Below are positions 23,101 through 29,100 of a stretch of 64,000 nt of DNA, piece after piece. Numbering within the stretch: the first letter of the stretch is position 1; each line of letters begins with the position of its first letter. The notes under the pieces are model-generated. The model was not told the origin of the DNA. It worked only from the letters and a program-made list of their open reading frames with translations, and did not search any database. This DNA is from Enoplolaimus lenunculus (lineage: Eukaryota > Nematoda > Enoplea > Enoplida > Thoracostomopsidae). The position numbers and the translations under genes are program-made. The stretch covers positions 243,974-307,973 of the forward strand of contig JASANG010000883.1 in NCBI GenBank assembly GCA_030248215.1, read 5' to 3'.

Positions 23101-26100
23101 GTGTTCTGTGAATTTATTAAATGTCATAACAGCTAATTTTCAAAGAAACAAACTTGGATAGCCAAGTTATGACATTGGCTGGGTTTCCAAAACCCTACTT
23201 AAGTACGACTTTGTACTTAAGTTTGTGTTAAGTAATCACTTAACCATTTTGTCGTTTTTAAGATCGTACTTAAGTAAATACTTAAATCGCTGACTAAATT
23301 TGATAGAGTAAAAATTTACCGTTCAAGAAAGCTAACCTTGGTCAAATCGAAATTAGAGACTGTTGATCCTTCCTCAATATAATGCAAAACTATTAGTTTC
23401 TTGTTATGACAATGGCTGAGATTTGGCGTATATTTGTTTCTGTTCGAAAATTTACGTATTTACTTAAGTCGGCGACTTAGTATTTAACTGAAGTAAAACT
23501 TAAGGAAATACTTAAGTAAGATTTCAGAAACCCAGCCATAATGTATACACGAAAATTATTCTGACAACTAATCTGATGCGTGGCAATGATATCTATATTA
23601 TTATACATATTTTGGGCATCGTTCCAGCACAGAAGTAAACAAAGTTTTTGATAATGACAAATTCGCACATTTCCTCGCTATCATTCTACAAAGGAAGATA
23701 TGCATATTGAATATATAAAATCACTGATTGTGTGCAGTACTCAAACTTCACTGTTCTAGTGTTTTAATTGGCATTTTGAGCTGTGATTCGAAGTTGTATG
23801 TGTAAGGTATCAAATTTCTGTAGCAACGTTCGACCAGTGTTGCTATTACACGTCATCCTTTAAACACTGTTTAGATGAGTTTAGGTTCAGACTTGCTTAG
23901 GAACCGGCATGATGCACGTAATTACGTTTACTTGTATAAATTATGTCCACTTTAATTTAGGAAGATGTCCATTGGTAGACAAGGAATCTGGAAGCTTAAA
24001 GTACGGAAGGCTTAAAATTAGGGTTAGGTTTAGGATTAGGTTTAGGCTCAGGATTATTCAATCTTGTGTTGAAGATTACACGCAAAAACATTTTCTGGTA
24101 TTCAAGAAATACTTTTTAAATTGAAGCTAATTATGTCTTAAAATCAGACTCCAGACATATATGTCTTGACTGCAAGATTAGAAATCTGTGTCTGAAATTT
24201 GTAACACTGAAATGTCTTAAATTTAAGAGTGTGTTTCATAAACGATTAAAAACAAATATTTCTGAAATACAAGGCAAACATGTCTGAAATATACGACAAA
24301 TATGTCTGCAATAAAAGACTTGTTTTGCTGATTTTTAAGACATATGTGTTAGAAACAGGCTGAAATACAAAGCATTAATGTCTTGAAATTTTAAGAAAGT
24401 AGGAGTATTGAAATTTCAAAACGATTTTTTTGTGTGTAAGCTTACGTCTTGTGGTTTAGGTTTAGACTTAGGCTTGGATAGATAACAGGTCTCAATAATT
24501 AACAAGTGCCAAAAATTGTCTAGAGTACTCAAGTCATCGCCAAACATACATTTACCTTGACTCTGTTTCACCCATTCTTCCGTCTTGACGTATGGTATCT
24601 TAGTTGGAGCGAAAAATTCACTCTGCTGCTTGCGTTTAATTATTTTCATCGTCTCGTGATCCGGACTGTCGTTGAAATGATCCAAGTTTGTGATTGTTGC
24701 GTTGTTGTTGGTCTTTCGTTGACGATATTGACACTTTGACAACAACTGACAGCCGTCAGCTGATTTGTACACCAGTAGAGTTTCATCGCAAGAATAATCA
24801 TCGAATGAGCATGGCATACACGTCCCAGCAGCTGGAACACATTGCCATACAACTGGATCGGTGGAAGCTAAAAATAATCAATTTTGTACAGTCAATGACG
24901 TGTCTAATGGACCTTAACTCTGGGTTCATTCTTAATTTCCGAACGTATTTACCGTAGGCAGGAATTCGTTGCGAGAGGGTACAAATTAATTGTAAGCGTT
25001 TTGCAAGCGAGTGTAGTGAGCGAAATAAATTTTTGACCTATAAATCCAAAACGTTATGCTATAACGCGTGTTGAATATGCTTTTTTTCTAGTCATTTCAA
25101 AAATTTCAGCAGGGTATACGATTCCTTAGTTCTTTCGTTGTATACGCTCCACATGGTTTAACCTGATTCGTCCACCAGACCACCTCTGATTGGAGAATTG
25201 AACACTGTTTGATATTCTAAGGCATGTTAAATGTGCATTTTTATAGTATCTCCAAAAATTTCGGGCGTTTTTTTAGATTTCTTCTGTTGTTTTTCTTGTA
25301 TACGCCCATTGCGCTTACCCGTTTCATCTTCAACTTGAACTCGGCGTTGATTTTTCAATCCAGTTTGACTGAACCTGGGCGGAAGTGGAGTACCAGGTTG
25401 CTCGCACTCCAACGAATGCTGACAATCGTCACGACTAAGCCATAAGCGTTCTCGAGTCGATGCGGAACATTTGTTGAGTTTAGTGTCACACTGGACACAT
25501 TTCGAGTTGTTCGCGTCACATCGCCAAAATGTTTGACTCGCAGGGGATGGGTTCCGAGGGTGGTACTCTTCAGGGGATGAACTACTTTGTTGTCTAGTTG
25601 GACTCGGAGCTGAGTTTCTGTAGTGTTTGGTTTTGGGGTCTGGTCCTCGGTCTAGATTCGTCTGTTGAGGTATAGAATTTTTATAAGGGTTAGAGTTAGC
25701 AGATGAAGACAACTGGTGGTCAGCATGGTCCCGACCTGGCTGGTGCGCGTCTAAGAAGGGGGTGTAGTTCGAATCGTAACTGGAAGTTGGGGCGATTGCG
25801 AGTTGAGAAATTCGGTCTTCTACGTGAGATATTAGGTGTTGGCTGGCAATCGACTCTGGTTCTGGTTGAGCTGAAACAAAAAATACACGACGGCAACGAT
25901 GGGTACAGTTAATAAGAAGCAGGGGGTTGAACACCATTTTTATGCTAAATTTTCATACCAAAATTTTAGCTTTAAACCCTGATGTGGACGCCGATGCCGG
26001 GGGCGTCTTTCCCCTTAAATCCGCCCGTAAGCAAAAATTCTCACCGTTTTCAGCCCGAGGCTAAAGACTGAATTTTGTAGATAACCCCCAAATCGTTGTC

Positions 26101-29100
26101 ACAGGTAAACGTTTATTCAGAATCTGAGTGTAAGCCTGCGCAATAGTCGAAACGTTAGCGAATCTATAAGGCAAAAGAAGCTTAGATATAGGTCTAGGCT
26201 TTGGAATATTTTATTTACGATCCGCCGATCTAAGGAGACCACCCAGGTCATCGCACCTCTCAAAGAGATAAAACCCCTCAATAGCGTTTCCATTAAAATG
26301 TATATTTATATAAAAAATATATACTATATATATATTGTACGACCCCCCGTCAGAATTATTGGATCCGCTACTGAATAAAGTTTACTCACCAATAATTTCA
26401 GCTTCGTAAGAGCCAGTATTTGGGGACACAGGATGCTGTCGGCATTCGTGTTGCTGTTCGCACTCATGACGACTTGCGTACAAACTTCCGTCTGAGCATT
26501 CACCAGCGCTTGGGCGACAAGGCTTACAAGTTTGAATCGCGCGATGGCATTTCCAAAATGTTGTTGTAATGTCGTCGTTTTGCACATAATTGCCGTTTGG
26601 CAATGATGCAATTTCATTGGTTAACGGTTGAGATCGATATATTGAATGGATTTGATTGGACGATTTTTCTGAATGAGGTTAATATTTAGCTATTGAATGA
26701 TATTTGATTGGTCGATTTTTCTGAATGAGGTTAATATTATTACGAACAGGCAGTCAGACCCTTTAGCCAGCTCACCCTGCTGGGGATTAAAAAAGTTTCA
26801 GGAAGCGCAATACTTACAACGGTTTTCGATGACTTACAAGCAAGGTTGAAAATTTTCTAGGGATGGGGGCAAAATTCATTTAGGGGGATAAGTCCTCCGT
26901 GGCGCCTCTATTTCTACGGGCACACAGGCAATACTAACTATAGCTGTTAATGATTAAATTCAAAAAATATCTTTGTTTTACATCGCGTAGTCTTGTCAAA
27001 TGCAAACGCCAAACCACCACCCGTACGCCAATAAATGGTTATGTTGAAGCATTGAGTAAGCAGCCAATGTTACTTTGAGAGGCGTAACAGTAGATTAAGC
27101 GTATTCCTAAGCCGAAGCCTAAGCGTTGCAAAAATGAGGTTCTAGCCTAAGCCTAAGCCTAAGCAAAAAAAATGTAATCTAGAATCTAAACCAACTCATT
27201 TATGGACCCACCAGAAACCCCTTAAAGTAACATGGGTCGAATAAGCTATATTCGATAAATTAAAATCAAAAAAGTTTAATTTTTTTTAAAATTGAAAAAC
27301 ACCTTCAAACTCTTGACTTTGACTCGAATCTCGGGTAGTCATATGGCACTCGGTATGATTGACGCATTCAGATTCACTCAAATAACTAATCACACTGTCA
27401 AGACAGTCATTTTCTTTCAACGAACAAAACCGACACTCGTTAACCCATGGATGACATTGCCATAGCGTTGTGATTAGTGTAACAGCTAAAATTTATAACA
27501 CATAACATAACCGAATAATGCTCTCTCACTCCTGATAAAGGTTTTGCCAATTTGTACAACAGTGCAATAACAGTAGACAAGACTCGAACTTTGAAGGCTT
27601 ATATATCTCCTTGCCTTTGACCTTCCAAATTAGTACTGGATACATTTAAAGGTATACCAGCTTAGTGATGACGGGAATACGTTGTCTCCCAAATTTTCCA
27701 GGATCTAAAAAGATGACTTGTCTTCTGGACTAAGCTTGCAGGATCGTAGTTAAATGATAAACGTTTTCTCGCTCGCTCAGAATAACTATTACACCAGTCG
27801 GTAGTGGGACTACATTTGTTGAGCGACGCTCGAACACACGTAAACAATTAAGGTAATATGCAAATTAGTTATTAGCTAACTATTAATTTATCGGTTTTGG
27901 AGGTTTGTAAGCAATTTCCTCAGATTCCTCGCACTCAAAAACCCTTTAGCCACCCTAATACTTTTTGGAATAATTTAAAAAGTCCTATTTTTGTCTTGTC
28001 AATTAAGCTAATATGCAAATTAGCTTTTAGCTAACTATTCAATTATCGGTTTTGCATGTTTGTAAACTATTTATTTAAATTCCTCGCACCTAAAAACCCT
28101 TTAGTGCTGAAATTATATTGCGTTTAACCTTAATAATTAGTTAAATATTGTAAAAAGTTCTAATTTAGGCTTATAAACTATGCTAATATGCAAATTATCT
28201 ATTAGCTAACTGCTCAATTATCGGTTTTGGAGGTTTGTAAACAGTCTACGCAGATTTCTCGCACCCAAAAACCCTTTAATGTTAAAATTAGATTGCTTCT
28301 AACTGTAATAATTAGTGAAATATTGTGGAAAGTCCTAATTTAGGCTTAATTAATGATGCAAATTAGTCTGTAGCTAATAAACGGCTTAAAATTTTAAAAC
28401 CCCAATGCGACGTTAACACCCCAGGATAATTGGCTTTCAAACAAAAAAAGTTTATCAAAATCGGTTCAGCCCTTCCTGAGATTCTTTTCGGACGGACAGA
28501 CGGACAGACGGACGGACGGATATCCACCTTTCGACCCCCAAGTACAAAACATAAAACGCTTCGCGAAACTTCGCTCAATAATGTTATATCCTCCCGAAAT
28601 GAAATCCATACTATGCTCATGGCCAGTTCCGGTTCTACGAGCGCATACTTTTATTTTTATCAGCATCCGGTGTGAAATCCGCCGTTGGATCGTCTCGTTT
28701 CGACGCACAACTTGATTCCGCGACACAAGCAGGCACCGGTGAACGCAGGTTATCAAACACGAAACCTGGTTTGCATAAACATATTGGATGCTCAAAGCAC
28801 GCAAGTCCACAATGTCCAGTGCGAACAAATTCAGCGCAGTCACAGTACTGACCACAGTCGCTAGTCATGCGTTCGGAATGTGGCGGGCATGCTGAAAATC
28901 AAAGTAACCAACGGTAAGTTTGACGCGGGGTCATTGATTCGAGCATGTATCCAGAGCGGGGCCGGGGGGTGGGGGGCTGAGACACTTTGGAAGAATTTTG
29001 GCCACCCTAGAAAATTTTCAACATTGTGTAAATCATCGAACAACACTGTATACCACTTTTGATAAGCGTTTAGTATCCTGAGCAAGGTGGGATGGCTAAC

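Noticed and set aside
28430-28545. Coding potential of the GGACGGACAGACGG block
   Set aside because: A dispersed repeat with an inverted copy at 35145-35292; no domain in any frame.
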